Below are positions 36,815-50,600 of a stretch of 64,000 bases of DNA, one piece after another; the first letter of the stretch is position 1; every line of letters starts with the position of its first letter. The translations under genes and the position numbers were made by a program. The notes beneath the pieces are model-generated. The model saw only the letters and a list, made by a program, of their open reading frames with translations. It was not told the origin of the DNA and searched no databases. This DNA is from Hepsetus odoe (taxonomy: Eukaryota > Chordata > Actinopteri > Characiformes > Hepsetidae). The stretch covers positions 9,012,481-9,076,480 of the forward strand of contig CM029372.1 of the NCBI GenBank assembly GCA_017165825.1, in the 5' to 3' direction.

Positions 36815-37090
36815 GAAGTGAAAGTGACTGTCATTGTGAACATAGTAAACCACAAATAAATGCCTCTCTGCCTCACTTATGGATAGCACTCTGAGAACAT
36901 CTCTGCATTTAACCCATCACACACACACCGTGGAGCAGTAGGCCATCATATCTAGTGGCCTGGGAGTAGTTGTGGCAACGGTACCTTGCTCAGGGATACC
37001 TCAAGGCAACCTACTGATCTGGCATTCAAACCCACAGCCCTTCGATTATGGGGCCTAGCCCCGAAACACTAGGGCCCTGCTGCCCCGTAA
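36815..37090 (-). repeat. tRNA-derived SINE, family A, diverged
   Basis: Reversed family body (ggtaccttgctcagggatac, ctcaaggcaacctactg) with head at the right (ccctgctgcccc). Confidence 0.8.
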
Positions 37091-37309
37091 TTCAGTAACC
37101 GTTTCATGACGTGCTCTATAACTCAGTCTGTAACACAGAAATTCTGCTCCCACAGGAATTCAGCCTGAGACCTAGTGGGTGAAAGCTGGAACACATGCTT
37201 TATGTCATTTGCATCCATTCTATTTGCTCTCATACACCTGGAGCACAGTCCCCAATGAAAGACACCACTAGAAATGTTTCACAATAACAGACTAGACAGG
37301 GTGTTGGGT

Positions 37310-37985
37310 AATATTCAATTCAGTTCAATTCAATTTATTCTTGTATAGCGCCTTTCACAACAGAGTTGCCCCAAGGCACTTCACATAGATGGTAGATGGT
37401 AGAAAAGTTATAGTGCTAGAAGTTAAAGCCAGACAACTACGGAGGAGAGGAACCAAAAACTCCACTGTGTGGAGAAAAAAAACCTCTGAGGGTCCAAGGT
37501 CGACTGGCTACCCAACCCCCTTGGGTATACTAGCAGTACAAAGCTAGATCGGGTTTAACTCCAGGATCAGTAAAGAGTCCTAAGCTGCTTCCCAAGGCTC
37601 AGCAAGTCGCGCGCGGCCCCAGGTACCGGTGAGCCGCCAGGATCCCTTGGCGCATCGGATGCACAGCACAGACCAGATGGTAGTTCGGTGTTGCACTCAG
37701 GTGATGACCACAGCGGGCCCCCCCGGACATGTGGGGAAAGAAATGGAATGAGGAGGGTCAGTAATGAGCAGGGTCCAGTAGTGACAGACACAGGAATGAA
37801 ACAATACAGTGTGATGGCATGTACAGCAGCACCAGCGACATTAGTAATGGTGCACTATGGTGATTGGTGCGGGTAAACTAAACTAACAAAGTAAGTCTTT
37901 AGCCCTGATTTAAAGACTGTGACTGATTCGGCATCCCGTACGTAAGCAGGCAAGCTATTCCACAATTCCACAATCTAATCTAATC
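37310..37985. repeat. interspersed fish repeat, 'tatagcgcctttcacaac' type
   Basis: Begins with attcaattcaatttattctt and gtatagcgcctttcacaaca, a phrase common at the ends of many fish retroelement copies. Continues with GC-richer sequence to about 37985. The exact class is not determined. Confidence 0.6.
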
Positions 37986-38132
37986 TAATACTGAATAATA
38001 TATTATCAAGAACTTCATTTACTCATTTCAGGTCATTTACAGTATATTGATCTTGGTGTTTTTTTTAGGGGATGCCACAGAAACGTTAAAATACTGAGCA
38101 CTACTGACGGGAAAAAGAATATCAAGATCTAG

Positions 38133-38290
38133 AAAGAAAAAGAAAGAACAGACAGACAGACAGAGAAAGAAAGAAAGAGACAGACAGACAGATAGAGAAA
38201 GAAAGAAAGTAAGAAAGAAAGAAAGAAGGTTTCTAACAGTTGGAAACCACTAGATGGCAACATGTGTCAGAGTCAAAAGCAGTTCAATGC

Positions 38291-38328
<38 letters not shown>

Positions 38329-38330
38329 CT
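38133..38330. repeat. (AGAA/CAGA)n and (AC)n microsatellites
   Basis: Purine-rich tetranucleotide tract at 38133-38227 and AC run at 38299-38326. Confidence 0.9.
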
Positions 38331-38689
38331 ATATGGTCATTCTCTCTGTAGGGGTCTGAGAATAGACTGAAAGACTGAGTATGAATTATTGTCTGAAGTG
38401 AGAGCAGTCAGTCCAGACAAGCAGCTTTATTAACCTTTCACATGTGCTCATGTTAAACTTGAGAATATTTAGATAAAAATGCTTTCATTTCTAATCAGGT
38501 TTATTTGATTGTGAAATTTGTCTACTTTTTATTCTGATTATTATTTTAATCATTACCTTTTTCTCACATATTCCTATTTCTGCTTCCTTTTCGGTGGTTA
38601 TATTGGTGACAGCATCTTCAGTCCGGTGTTACAGCCGTTCATTTTTTACTTCTGTTTCAGCTGATTTTGGAAAAGTACTTTAAGTGTTT

Positions 38690-39115
38690 TACTTTAATGA
38701 TTGTTTATTTTTATCAATTTACAAAATGCAAAGTGAGTGAAAAATCTAAATCAGATCAATATTTGGTGTTACTACCTTTTGCCTTCAAACCAGCATCAGT
38801 TCTTCTGGCCCCCACAGAGCCCTGATCTCAACATCATCCAGTGTGTCTGGATTACATGAAGAGACAGAAGGATGTGAGGAAGCCTACATCCACAGAAGAT
38901 CTGTGGTCAGTTCTCCAAGATGTTTGGAACAACCTACCAGCTGTTTTGAAGGCAAAGGGTGGTCACACCAAATATTGATTTGATTTAGATTCTCTTTTGT
39001 TCATTCACTGCATTTTGTTGATTGCTGAAAATTAATGATTAACACTTCCATTTCTGAAAGCATTCTTTGTTTACAGCATTTTTTCACACCTGCCTAAAAC
39101 TTTTGCACAGTACTG
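38690..39115 (+). mobile_element. truncated Tc1/mariner element
   Basis: The left terminal repeat is missing. The interior and right end match the copy at 6231, including ccccacagagccctgatctc of the transposase. The right end is ttttgcacagtactg followed by TA. Confidence 0.85.
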
Positions 39116-39129
39116 TATATATATATCTA

Positions 39130-39945
39130 TATATATATTGTTATTTCACATATACACAGTCCATACACAGAACAAACAATGTTCCTCCAGGACCCTGGTG
39201 CTACATATAAGGCGACATCAGACACGACAATAAAACACAGGGCAAGGAAAGTACAGACCAGAACTAGCAGTACAGACAGGTTAGGCGAGAGGTAGACAAC
39301 AACAGACAGTGCAACAGAGAGGACATTCATCCTTCAGAGAGCAGCAGTGTTGTGAAACAAAGCAGCAGAAACTATTGGACAATGTAACAGCAACAGTGTT
39401 GTAACTTAAGTACGGAGTGCAAAAATAAATAAATGAATAAGTGGTAAGTGGTAAGGTGGCCCATGTACATGAATGGTCATTAATGCATAACAGGAAAAAT
39501 TCCAGACGTAGCAGGTTATTGGGAAGACATTAAGAGTAGAGAAGTCTGATGGCCAGGGGGAAGAAACTGTTTCTCATCCTGGAAGTGGAGGCCCGTATGC
39601 TACGGAACCTTTTCCCGGATGGCAAGAGGGAGAAGAGAGTGTGGGACGGGTGAGAAGGATCATCCACAATGCTGGTTGCTTTGCGGATGCAGCGAGTGGT
39701 GAAGATGTCCTGAACAGAAGACAGAGAGACACAGATGATCTTCTCAGCTGTTCTCACTATCCGTTGTAGGGACTTGCGGTCAGAGACATTGGAATTCCCG
39801 TACCAGGCAGTGATGCAGATGCTCAGGATGCTCTCAATGGTTCGAGATGGTGAGGATGGCTGGTGGGAGATGGGCTCTCCTCAGTCTGCGCAAGAAGAAG
39901 AGACGCTGCTGGGCTTTCTTTAAGTCTGTCCAAGTACAGATCCAT
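39130..39945. repeat. interspersed repeat, probable LINE 3' region
   Basis: Contains phrases such as gaagaaactgtttctcatcc and ttctcagctgttctcactat that I know as widespread in teleost genomes. No intact reading frame. Class uncertain. Confidence 0.55.
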
Positions 39946-40209
39946 TAATCAATGAATTCATTGATCAATTACTTAATATCAATATCAAGATGGTAGATGT
40001 GCACTAGCACTTTCAAGCCACTAGATAGCAACATTGCCACAGATGAAAGACTAGCAACCAGCCATCCATCCAGCCAGTTTCTGCACCGTTTGTGGGTTTA
40101 CAGAAGGAGGTGTAGAGTCTGTCCCAGTGCTCTTTGGCCAAAAAACCCACAGAAAATATAGCAAATGAAATCAACCCATTTCTAAAATATGAATGTTTTT
40201 CATATTTGA

Positions 40210-40550
40210 GAGCAAGAAAGGGGGGCATGGTGAGAAAGCACAGGAACCTGGGTTCATTTGGTGCTCTGTCCACTGGAGTGGACATATTCTCCCCATGTCT
40301 GTGTGAGTTTCCTCCTGGAGCTCCAATTTCTCCCCACCGTTCAAAGACATGCATGTCAGGTGGACTGGAGATGCTAAATTGCCCCCTAGGTGTAAGTGTG
40401 TGTGTTTGCTTTCGTGTCTGCCCTGTGATGGACTTGTAACCTGTTTAGGGCGTTTCCTTGCCTTTCACCCTGTGAGAGCTGGGATTCCAGAGTCCAGCGC
40501 CACCTGCAACCCTAATCAGGATGAGCGGTTAGGAAAATGAGTGGGAGAGC
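40210..40550 (+). repeat. interspersed repeat, LINE-like 3' end
   Basis: Runs through tctccccatgtctgtgtgag, caaagacatgcatg and ctgccctgtgatggacttgt to gatgagcggttaggaaaatg, a common teleost repeat ending. The SINE at 12369 carries a related tail. Confidence 0.7.
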
Positions 40551-40559
40551 AAAAAAATG

Positions 40560-41455
40560 GACTAGGAAAGAATTTGAGATGAAGTAATTTTGCAGAGTCA
40601 GCTTCCTCAAAGACTTATACAGTGAAATCAAACAAAGGATTCAAAAGTACTGATAGGCACAGATGCATGTTTATTTCCCAGGTTTGTACAGACTCACATT
40701 GGCACGGCTGTCATTTTAATTGCATCTCCTGCAGAATTCTGCTTCAAGTTAACTCAGATCAGTACAGCACATCTTGTTTTCATCCAACATCAGACATGAT
40801 AAATAGTACATAACAAACTGGATTCAAACTGTCAGTGTCTTTCAGTGCCACTCCTGTTTTTTCACCTCTAGTTTTGTGGTTCTCGAACACACCCGCTCCA
40901 GCTCACCCATGGTCTAACCGAAGCTGGGAAACGTTACATTTTTCAGTACAACATTCTGGTGTTTTTGGCTGAAATATAATGAAATCAATATAATAAAGCA
41001 CTGGGACAAATATAATTTGTGTTTTAGGTTAGAATACCCTTTTTTCTCCACCTCAGGGTTTGAAAATTATGTTGTAAAAATCTCTAGTCACCAGGTGACC
41101 GCCAGCCTTGCTGCTACCCATGCAACTGTGTAAAAAGACACTATTACAAACACTCTTGAGTAAAATAAGATTAAAGAGGAGGAAGGGGAAAAACATCTTC
41201 ATGCAAATGTCCTGCCATCATTCGTTCTGTTATACAAAAGAAAAGCAGATAGCAAACGCCTGTCACACTGGCACAGTGACACTCCTGACATTGTAGAACA
41301 TTGTGGTTCCGATTCTGCAAGGTTCCAGTAGTGAAGCCGCTCCTACTGGGGCTTCAGGCAGCAGTGCTGAGAAGCCTTTCACCCCCATGTCCTCATCGTC
41401 CCTGACCGGACCACTGGAGGCTATGACTGCAGTCAGTAGGGGGGCTGTGGTGGTG
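40560..41455. other. tead4 downstream region, nothing recognised
   Basis: No coding sequence legible. May include tead4 3' untranslated sequence. Confidence 0.5.
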
Positions 41456-41457
41456 TA

Positions 41458-41518
41458 GGTGTAGTAGTAGTAGTAGTTATAGTAGTAGTAGTAGTTGTTG
41501 TTGTTGTTGTTGTTGTAG
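41458..41518. repeat. (TAG)n/(GTT)n trinucleotide tract in tead4 3' UTR
   Basis: Two adjoining trinucleotide runs starting about 40 bp past the tead4 stop codon. Confidence 0.9.
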
Positions 41519-41555
41519 TGGTAAAATCAGGCTCTGGCCTGACAGGGCCTTGCTA

Positions 41556-41669
41556 TCAGTCTTTGACCAGTCTGTAGATATGATGCTGGGCACCGTGCTC
41601 GCTGGTGGACACTTCAAATACATAAGCCACGCAAAGCAAAGTCTCCAGAGTGTCTCTGTTAGTGACAAC
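41556..41669 (-). CDS. tead4: tead4 last exon with stop codon
   Basis: 114 bp after tgtctaag: [19 protein letters not shown], then [15 protein letters not shown] and TGA. Confidence 0.97.
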   Translation of the reverse strand, partial: VVTNRDTLETLLCVAYVFEVSTSEHGAQHHIYRLVKD

Positions 41670-44600
41670 CTTAGACAACCAGACAAGGAGAAGGGAAAGA
41701 TTAACAAGTGACACCTTACATGTTTGAACATCATCATATGAAGGAAGTCACGCTCTACACAAGTAAAAACATTGTGACTCAAGCAGTAGAAAAAGAGGCT
41801 GCAAAACATCTACCACCAGATATTAAGTTTGATGGGGGGTTACTTTTTGGACCCTTCTGGTCTAACTGAAAATTAGATTCAATTAGAAACTATGTAGGGC
41901 ATGTGTAAAATGGAACTGAATAACAAGTTGATTCCTCACAATAAAGAGTTATGAAATAGCTGGTATGGAGGGAAGACTGGAATCTCACCCTCCTTCTAAT
42001 CTTACACCTTTTAAATTGCCATCTATACTGTGTGTGGAAAACCTTTTAGACCCACTACCCTGTATCTCCTATTTCTTTAAGTACCTTGTTTTTTTTTAAA
42101 TGGGCTTCCGTGCTAGCGTAAATGCACAGCTCTACGAAAAACTCAATACGTATCTGATCCAGATATTTTTGGAGTACAAATGTTGCTTCTTTAGTTATAG
42201 AGCTACCGGCTTTGCGGCTGACATTGTCAAAAGCCACCATATATATCTTTAGAAAATTGCCACAGTTTGTCAATTTAGTTTAATAGTTTAAGAGAGTGCA
42301 ACTGTGCCTAAGAACAGCAAAGCCTACAAACACCCGTTCATTTTTATAGCTCACAGTAAATCTTATTGTATCCAAAAACAACATCAACATGTTATTTGGG
42401 CAGCTACTGACTTCTAGTGTTCTACAAAGTTTAAACCCATAGCTCCAGTAAAGGAAGAAAAGAAGCACAATTTGGACTCCAAACATGCCTTGGCTCATTG
42501 ACTTCATAACGGGAAAGAGAAAGCTATTTCTTGAATGGAGAAGCCCAGAACTGCAGCCCAGGTTCTCTGAGTTTTATCTTCTCCTACAGTCATACAGCTT
42601 CTTCACTTCAGAGAAGTGAAGAGGTGTCTGAACAAGCAAATATACTTTAGTAGCAGTAAAATATTTGACTATATGTGGCTTCTTAGCAAGTGTTCAGTGT
42701 TACATCACATGAACAAGTCAGTCTGGGTTAAATCACACCATTGAGAACATATTCAGGCTCTTGAGTGAGTCTCCTGTGCCACTCATTGTGGACTGAGTAG
42801 ATCATTGTCTCAAAGTTGCAAGGAGTAGGCAGGAGTCAGCACAGTGGATAGCAGTGTTCTACAACTGTTGTCAGGAACACACTGTTGCTGTGGCAATAGC
42901 CTCATTTCCATTCAGCTCAATACACTTCTCTCTACACAGCTGACTCAGGACGATAAATGCCTCACTTAAGAGGTGAGTTAGTGATGAGGTAGAATTCCCC
43001 ATTGTACTACAATATTTGCCTCTAGCAGGACACACATCTTACATAGTTATAACTATTCTATTAAGTTTTTCCAAAAGTTTCCACATGACATAGAAGTGTG
43101 TCCAGATATCTGTCCAAAAACGGTCTGGTGCCACAAGCATGAAAACAGCTTATTAAGACCATGTCCATGGTTAACGTGTTTCACATGAATATCTTAACAC
43201 AATCACATCTCAGCAAAATCTCTTAAAACAATCACTGAAAATGGGATGTAAATGGGATGTAAATGACATGCAATGACAGTAAAGCATATATTGTATCAAG
43301 ATTTGTCTTTATTAGTAAAGAGCAGACACACACCATGACCATCAATGTTCAAACGAGTTGAACGGTAAACAAAGCTCAGCACAATCTTTTTTTCATTAAA
43401 CTTTTCATTAACTTTCATTAACCTTTTCCCCCCCTTAAGACACGGTTTTCTATCAAAAATGCTTTTAAATATTAGCTTTGCTACGGTTTACGCCTCTAAA
43501 CTGTCTGTTGAGCCTCTCAAATATTTTATATATTAAAGTCTGTTTTCCATCCATTTGACTGTCCTCAAGCGCTGGAAAGATTAAACTGAATAATTGATCA
43601 ACAAAAACATCTAATTCAAATTCAAAATATATTGTGCTTTTTTAGGGTATGATCAACATTATATAATTATATAATGTTATGAAACAAAGTTATACTCACA
43701 TGACTAAAGATTTCTTTTCGATTTTCTTAAAAAATATTTAAGAATATTTTGAGAATTTGTTCTTATAATGTGATCAAACTTGTGAAGGTCTTGTATTTAT
43801 TCTTAGGAAAGCTTTTGTGAATCTGTTCTTCTCAAAGGATGTAAATATATGCATAACTATTTCAATGTTGCATATTAGAGCATCTCAAATTGCCCATCTG
43901 TTCTCTGATTCCATCTCTGGGAGGTTCTTTCTGCAGTCTATCATAGATCTCAAAGCAAACCTCAGGCCACCCAGATGGTCCACAAGTTTGGTCAATCTCA
44001 ACTCTCATCTGTCCAGTCTGAACCAGTTTGGGAACCACTGATTTTGAAGCATGTAGTTTATAAAAGAAACACCAAAAGTTTTTCAAAAAACCCTTTGAAA
44101 ACACTCACACAGACACTATTTACCTGTAGTATAGTGAAGTTTTCCAGTACGCTGTTCATCATATATTTCTCTGGGAGGTGTTTGAGTTTATGGATGAAGT
44201 TGATCATATATTCACACAGAGGTGACCTGTGGATTCTAAATACATATCGTCCATTCTCAAACCGCGCATACTCCGTCTGTCGGGAGAAGAAAAGAGAAAT
44301 GTTCCCCATCTTGGCAAACATAACCACACTGGATGTACATGTTTGTATATGAGTCAATGACAGGTAATGTAATTCCTTTGATTTATAAGGGATTATATGT
44401 GTTGAAAAAATGAGCGCTATAATCCATAAGCCTCAATGGCGCCCTTATGATATGACATGAAATTTGATAAAAGATTTCATTACTGTAATGTCTGGCTGCA
44501 GATATAGGTGCATCTCTGTTTAATCTCAATACAACAAAGCCACTGGCAATATTGGGCTGCATCTTTCTTCTTCTCCTCCCCCCTTTGGATCTTACCTCCA

Positions 44601-47600
44601 CTTTCTCCACCACCTGCTTGCCGAAGGAGCACACTTTAGTGGAGGAGGTGATGATTATGTTATCAGAGCTTTCATACTGGCTCGAAACACCGTAGAAAAA
44701 ACTACTGTCATCCTGGAGGTTCACACTCAGGTCCGCCTGCATCGACACAAAAAGGTTGAATTATAGCAGAGCTGCTGCCGGCCGCTCCGTATGCAATATC
44801 TGCTTTGTGGTGCAACAGGTGCAAAGTGTGCATTCAGTCTGGCATCACTCAGCAAGAGGTGACCTAAATGGCTGCAATCACACACATCTGTCTCCAAGTT
44901 TGTGCAGTAATGCTTTTGGGAGATGAATTACACTACAATCAGACCAGTATAGAGAACAACAACAGTTGCTGTGTGTAGGCAGTAACCTCAGGTCACCCTA
45001 ATCTTCTGCACATAGTTTTATACACTGTCAAGTCAGCCACCAGAATCTCTGGGCTTTATTCCTTTGCTGTCACTTAACAGATGCCTTTATCCAAAGGAAC
45101 TTAAAAGTATTACCTGGAATTAAATGGCTTTACAGTTCCCTTCAGTAGTCCAATACCCACAGAACAAGCTGGTTTTAAGAGCCTAACCCAAGGACACAAC
45201 AGCACTGTCATACAGAGAGAGTCAAGCATATTGATATCAGCTTCTTCGTTTAATGCTCAGTTCCCACTAACCTTTCTTACCGGGGTGAAGCCCTTAAGCA
45301 TGGAGCTTTTCTCAGCAAACTCCATCCTGTCCCTTTAGCAATAGTATGTCTTACCACTATGCAAGATGACTAGGTGAAACAGCAACTGGCTTGGACACTT
45401 TGTACAGGTGCCCTCTCAAGCCTAGTCCATGTTGATTTAGCTTAGCTTCCCACACAACACATAACACCTGGCTAGTCGACCTCAGATGACTCTGGTTGTA
45501 GGGAAAGTAGGACTTTCCTCTTTCTTATAACTACAAAACACACAAATTAGTTTCATCTGAGCTATTAAGTAACTTAAACAGCTGATTAATAGCCTTAAGC
45601 TTAATAACTCAATAGGCTGTAGATTAAGGTGTTAAAATGTATAAAAACATACATTTGATTTACTATACACAATAAATGTTATGTTTAAATAATAAATTAG
45701 ATAGTTTAAATTACAGATACATTTCATTTTCATTCTACAGTTTAAAACCTTGAAACTTACATTGTTTTCAATGACTAAAAAATGATAAAGACAAAAATCA
45801 GGAAGTTTTGTTTTGTACAAATCCATAAAAGGTAAACTTTCTTATCTATTTAAATTCTTTTATCAAATTTGAAAAACAACTAAGCACAAAAGTTTTATAA
45901 AATTTCTATTTGTTTCAAGGATTGAGAAATAAGACTAAACTGACAACATACTCGTTATTTCCAATGAGTAGCATGACATTTAACACATATATATTACAGT
46001 TTTGACAAAAATGTTGATGTACGTAGAGTGCTAAGCCTGTCATAACAGGGGTGGAGGGCACATACATGTTCTTCAAAGCTGTTTTTCTAAACAAGGTGCT
46101 TGAATGATAATGGGGATTGATAAACAGTGTAATTCGACAGCTCTGGGTGAGCAAAGCCATGTTCTTGTCTTGGCCCTTTTAAAGACGCACACTCAAGGCA
46201 GGTTCACCTTTTCCCCTCTCACTCCCTGCCTCCTAATGCCCCATTATAACCCCCTGCCACCTCTCTCCATCCCCCCACACCTGTTCTATCTCTATCCCTC
46301 GCTCTCCATTATTCCCTTATTTATCTTCATTTCTCCGGTGAACCTGCGCTCTCCCACTTTCTCTCTTTTCTGCGAGGGAATTCATCCAATTACAATCAAC
46401 ATCCCACAACGTTCCAAATCGCATTACGTCGCCTAGCTCCCTGTGTAACAATTTAGCACAGCCATCTCAAATCCGATTCCACCGGCACTTCAAAAGCGTG
46501 AGGTGATCCGTTAGGACATACCCGCGGGGTGCAGCGCGAGACGGCGGCCATAGCCGGTGTGGAAATTTAATCTAGAATACCATAGCTTTGGAGTACAGCC
46601 AGGAGGCCTGTCACCGTTGTCATGGCGACATCTGCCTACAGGGGCTCAAGTCATGACCCAAACATGAGTTTATGGAACAATGCTCATTTGTGATAAGACT
46701 CTTAGGGCAGGTTTTCTGGACAAAGCTTAAAGCTAGCCCTGGCCTCAGATGAAATGATAATGCTTGTTTGAAGTGCTTTTTAGTCTAAGAGTAGGCACAA
46801 CGCCACGTTGTGGCCCAAATACACTGTCATTAGTCCCATCAAGGAAGGCCTCACATCAAGGCAGCACCAGTAAGGTGATGACTCCAAAACACCCTTCATG
46901 AAGATAACAATATTTTATCATTTAATGTTACAACATCTAAAGGAATAAGAAAAAAAGACTAAACAGCGCAAGGTGAATATAAAAAGTGGAAAATAAGGTG
47001 GGACTATTTGCAGAGAATGCACTGCTACACATGTAAATGCATGGATACTGTTTTTTGATGAATTTTACATACTGGCGTTAAAACTAAAATGTAGCCTCTG
47101 CAAAAGTAATGGGACATTTCATGTATTCCATGTGAAGAATGTGTACCTACAATACTTTGACTTAGTCAACAAAGTCGGGTGGGGTTCAAACATTTCCTAG
47201 AATTTTTTTAAACAAGCCTAACCAGAGCCTACCTATGCTACATAAGCTAAAACTGACCTGACTCACTGACTTGATGTCATGGCTGGTTTCCTTCCTTAAG
47301 CCTAAATCTAGACTAAATAAAATTTGCAATCATGAAATCTGCATTGCAATTTGTGCAAGACTAGAGTCATAGTTCAACCCTTATCTAAGACGGCAGCTTA
47401 TAGTTGACTAAATCTGTCCTGTACGAGTAGATCAGCTATCACTGATATCAACTTGATAATTTATTTGTGATCTTACAGTGTTGGGATTGCTCCACTTGTG
47501 ACCTCACCCACAAAGGTCAACAGACAAGTGCTGAAACAATACTCAGCCTAACTATTTCTCACTTAGCCCCCTCCTCTATCTTTCTATCTATTTATCTCTG

Positions 47601-50600
47601 CAGTCTGGAAAGCTCTATAAATAGGTGGGTGCGTGTGGTGTGGGATGGTGTAACTGTGAGGGGGACAGGTGGCCAAGCTCAGATATCTGCACTGAAAGAG
47701 TAGATCCTGTCACTCTCCCCAGCCCAAGGCCCTGGAGATCTCCACCCTCCCTCCTTTATGTGCCCTCTGAACAAGTCACCAGTTTGTCTGCTTAGCCAGG
47801 GTATAGCAAACACAACGTGTAACCATTCCCAAATAAATGCAGACGTCCTCAGCACACACAATATATGGTCACATTTCAAAGTCTCAGAGGTTGTGGATGG
47901 ATGTTTCTGGTGATTAAGAAGTTCACTACTGTCATCATAAGGCTTTTACAGACTCCTGCTTTACGTCTTGCTTTTTCCACATTCTGCAAGTCTGATAACT
48001 TGATAATCTGCGCAATCCAGCAGAGCCGAGAGCAAGATTCCTCTTCAGTATAAAGTTATCAGTAGCCTTGGCGCTTAGGAGCAAATCATTGGCACATTAA
48101 TGGCTTTTGATGGATCTTACCCAGAACTTGACAAGGAAGAATGCATTGGCCGGCCCTTTTTCAAACAGCTCCTTCAGCCCTCCTTTCTTTTCAGGGAACT
48201 TATCGTAGATCTGACGGATGTCCACAGCCTCCAAATAAGGGTCAGAATATGTTGGGTTTGACTGACCGATGTGCACAAACAAGTGCTTGTTGAACTGCAC
48301 AAAGCAGAACAGACATTAAATGGTGAAGGACAGACCATTATGAAACAGGCATGTCCAATGGATCTCCCCACACTTTAATGGACTCACATTCTCTGGGTCT
48401 TGCGGTTGCTCTAGAAAAGCAGAAAACTCCAACATGCGCAGCTTGGAACTAGCGATGCTTCTGCCCTGCCATGGGGGAGCACTAGGGGACATAGACAGAC
48501 CTGATGCACTCTCATAACCTGAAAGAGAAAATGCAAGCTTGGCAATGTTGTGCCCTAGGCAAGTTATGCCTTAGCATTATAGTGAGGAAATCATTTTTTG
48601 AGACGCAAACCTGAGATGGGAGGACCTGTGGCCTGCATGACATAGTTCTGTTGTGAAAATGGCTTGATGCTGGAAGGACAAGAGAATCACACACTTTCCT
48701 ATGTCAAACATGGATATTGTTTTTGAATATCAACCTGGAAATGCTTACTTACTCCTCTGTAGGTGCGGGCTGACCTGAAAGTGCTCCATGCCAAAACTAC
48801 AAGAAAACAAAAGTGATCTTAGTGTCGATCACAATGCTAACTTCATGATATGGTCAAGAGAAGCTTTTTAAAACTGTGGGAAACATTGTGTGCACAATTT
48901 TATCATTATGCAGACAGACTGGTCAGCAGCCAGATGTAATTAACCATAAGATTTCAGGCTGACTCCAGTCACTCAGAACTCACTGCACCAGCAGCTGGGT
49001 ACGCAGGCCGTGAGAGGCCTTGCAGGGCCATTTTGTTCTGGAAGGCAGTGGCAGAGATGATCTGGGCCGACGACATGGTGGCCATGTTCTGGAGGGCCTT
49101 GTCCTTGGCTGCCTGGTCCTATTAAGAAACAAGAAGACAACAGCAACATCAGTAGAGAACTAGATGGAGGATACCATAATGGATCAGATGTGTGGAATGT
49201 TGATAATCCTACATCAAGCTCAAACACTGTGCTTAATGATGTAATACTGAAGAATCCAAGGTTGGGTCGATGCTGACTTTATATCAAATCTTAATGACAG
49301 CATGCACTATAGGTAAGACACTTTACATTGGTGGAATTTTAAACTGATTTAAATTAATACGTGTTTAATTCCTTATAGATTTAGAAACCCTCAATTCTAC
49401 TTCCAAAGAAGACTGAGGCATATTATTCTGCAAGTCCTTTTTTTCTCACTAAATGGGGCAGTCTCTATCCTGCTGTGGGCCTTCGGGAGGGGGAGATTAA
49501 ACTTTATGGCCCTGGCAAAGTCCAGCTAGTGCTGACAAGCGGACTGTTATTCATGGAGGTCAACCCAAGAACTAGAACCTCCAGCTTATGAAACCCCAGA
49601 CTTAGCTTGGACAAACAACAAGCAGAAAAACACTGCCTCTCAACTGGCTACACATCCTGATCCATGGCCATCTTTCAAAACCAAAAGCATTGTGAAAAAA
49701 CAAACAATAAGCGTAAGGGAATTCAAGACTATTTTTCATTATTCTTGATCTAAAATGCTTTTTCAGTCAGGATTCAAGATTCAGAGCCAACTTGAGTCTA
49801 GATTCGGTCAGCATGTGAAGCTGGAGCTTTAAAGGGAGTTGTCCATGGCTTGATTGAGCAGCTGTAGAGTCCTTGAAGCAGGACGAGCCAATGCATTCTT
49901 CTGCCTTGACCGGACCAACCCTGCAGGCATAACTGAAATATGGGCATGTGTTTGTGTCTGTCACTCTTCTCAGTTTCAGAAATGTATTTAAAAGGCCTGT
50001 CAGTGGTGTAGCCTTGTGACCAGCTCTGGGCTCTGACAGCTGGGCCACAATGGCTGACAGCCAGTGGGAGTGTGAGCGAACTATACCGTGCGATGAAAGA
50101 CATGAAAGTGTGAGAAGAAGGATAGGAACTACAGCAGGCTGACCTAGACCTTCCTATACTTAGAGGTCAGAGGGTTATCAAATGCCATGTCGCAGATGCA
50201 TTACACAGCTATCGAACCGATAAATGTGCTTATAAAGTGTTGAAGGAGTGAAAATTTGGTAATGGGTGATCCATCAGGAGAGCCACTACCTTCAGTTTCA
50301 CCTGTATCTCCCGGGCCTTCCTCCGTGCTAACACCTGGATATGGCTAGACACCTGTAAAACACATCATTTCCTTTAGGTCGGTTGTTGAACTGCCTTCGT
50401 ACAGAACTTGCTTCGTCTCTAGAACCTGAGAACCATTTCTAGACTGAGCCTAAATCCAGACCATTTCAGAATTTTGTATTAAAAATGAAAAAATTAATAC
50501 ATTTTAAAATGATTAAAAATGTACTTGGGTTAGTCATATGTCTATATAAATCTAGCTTCATCTCAATGCTATTTATTGCATGGGTCATGAAATCCACTTC

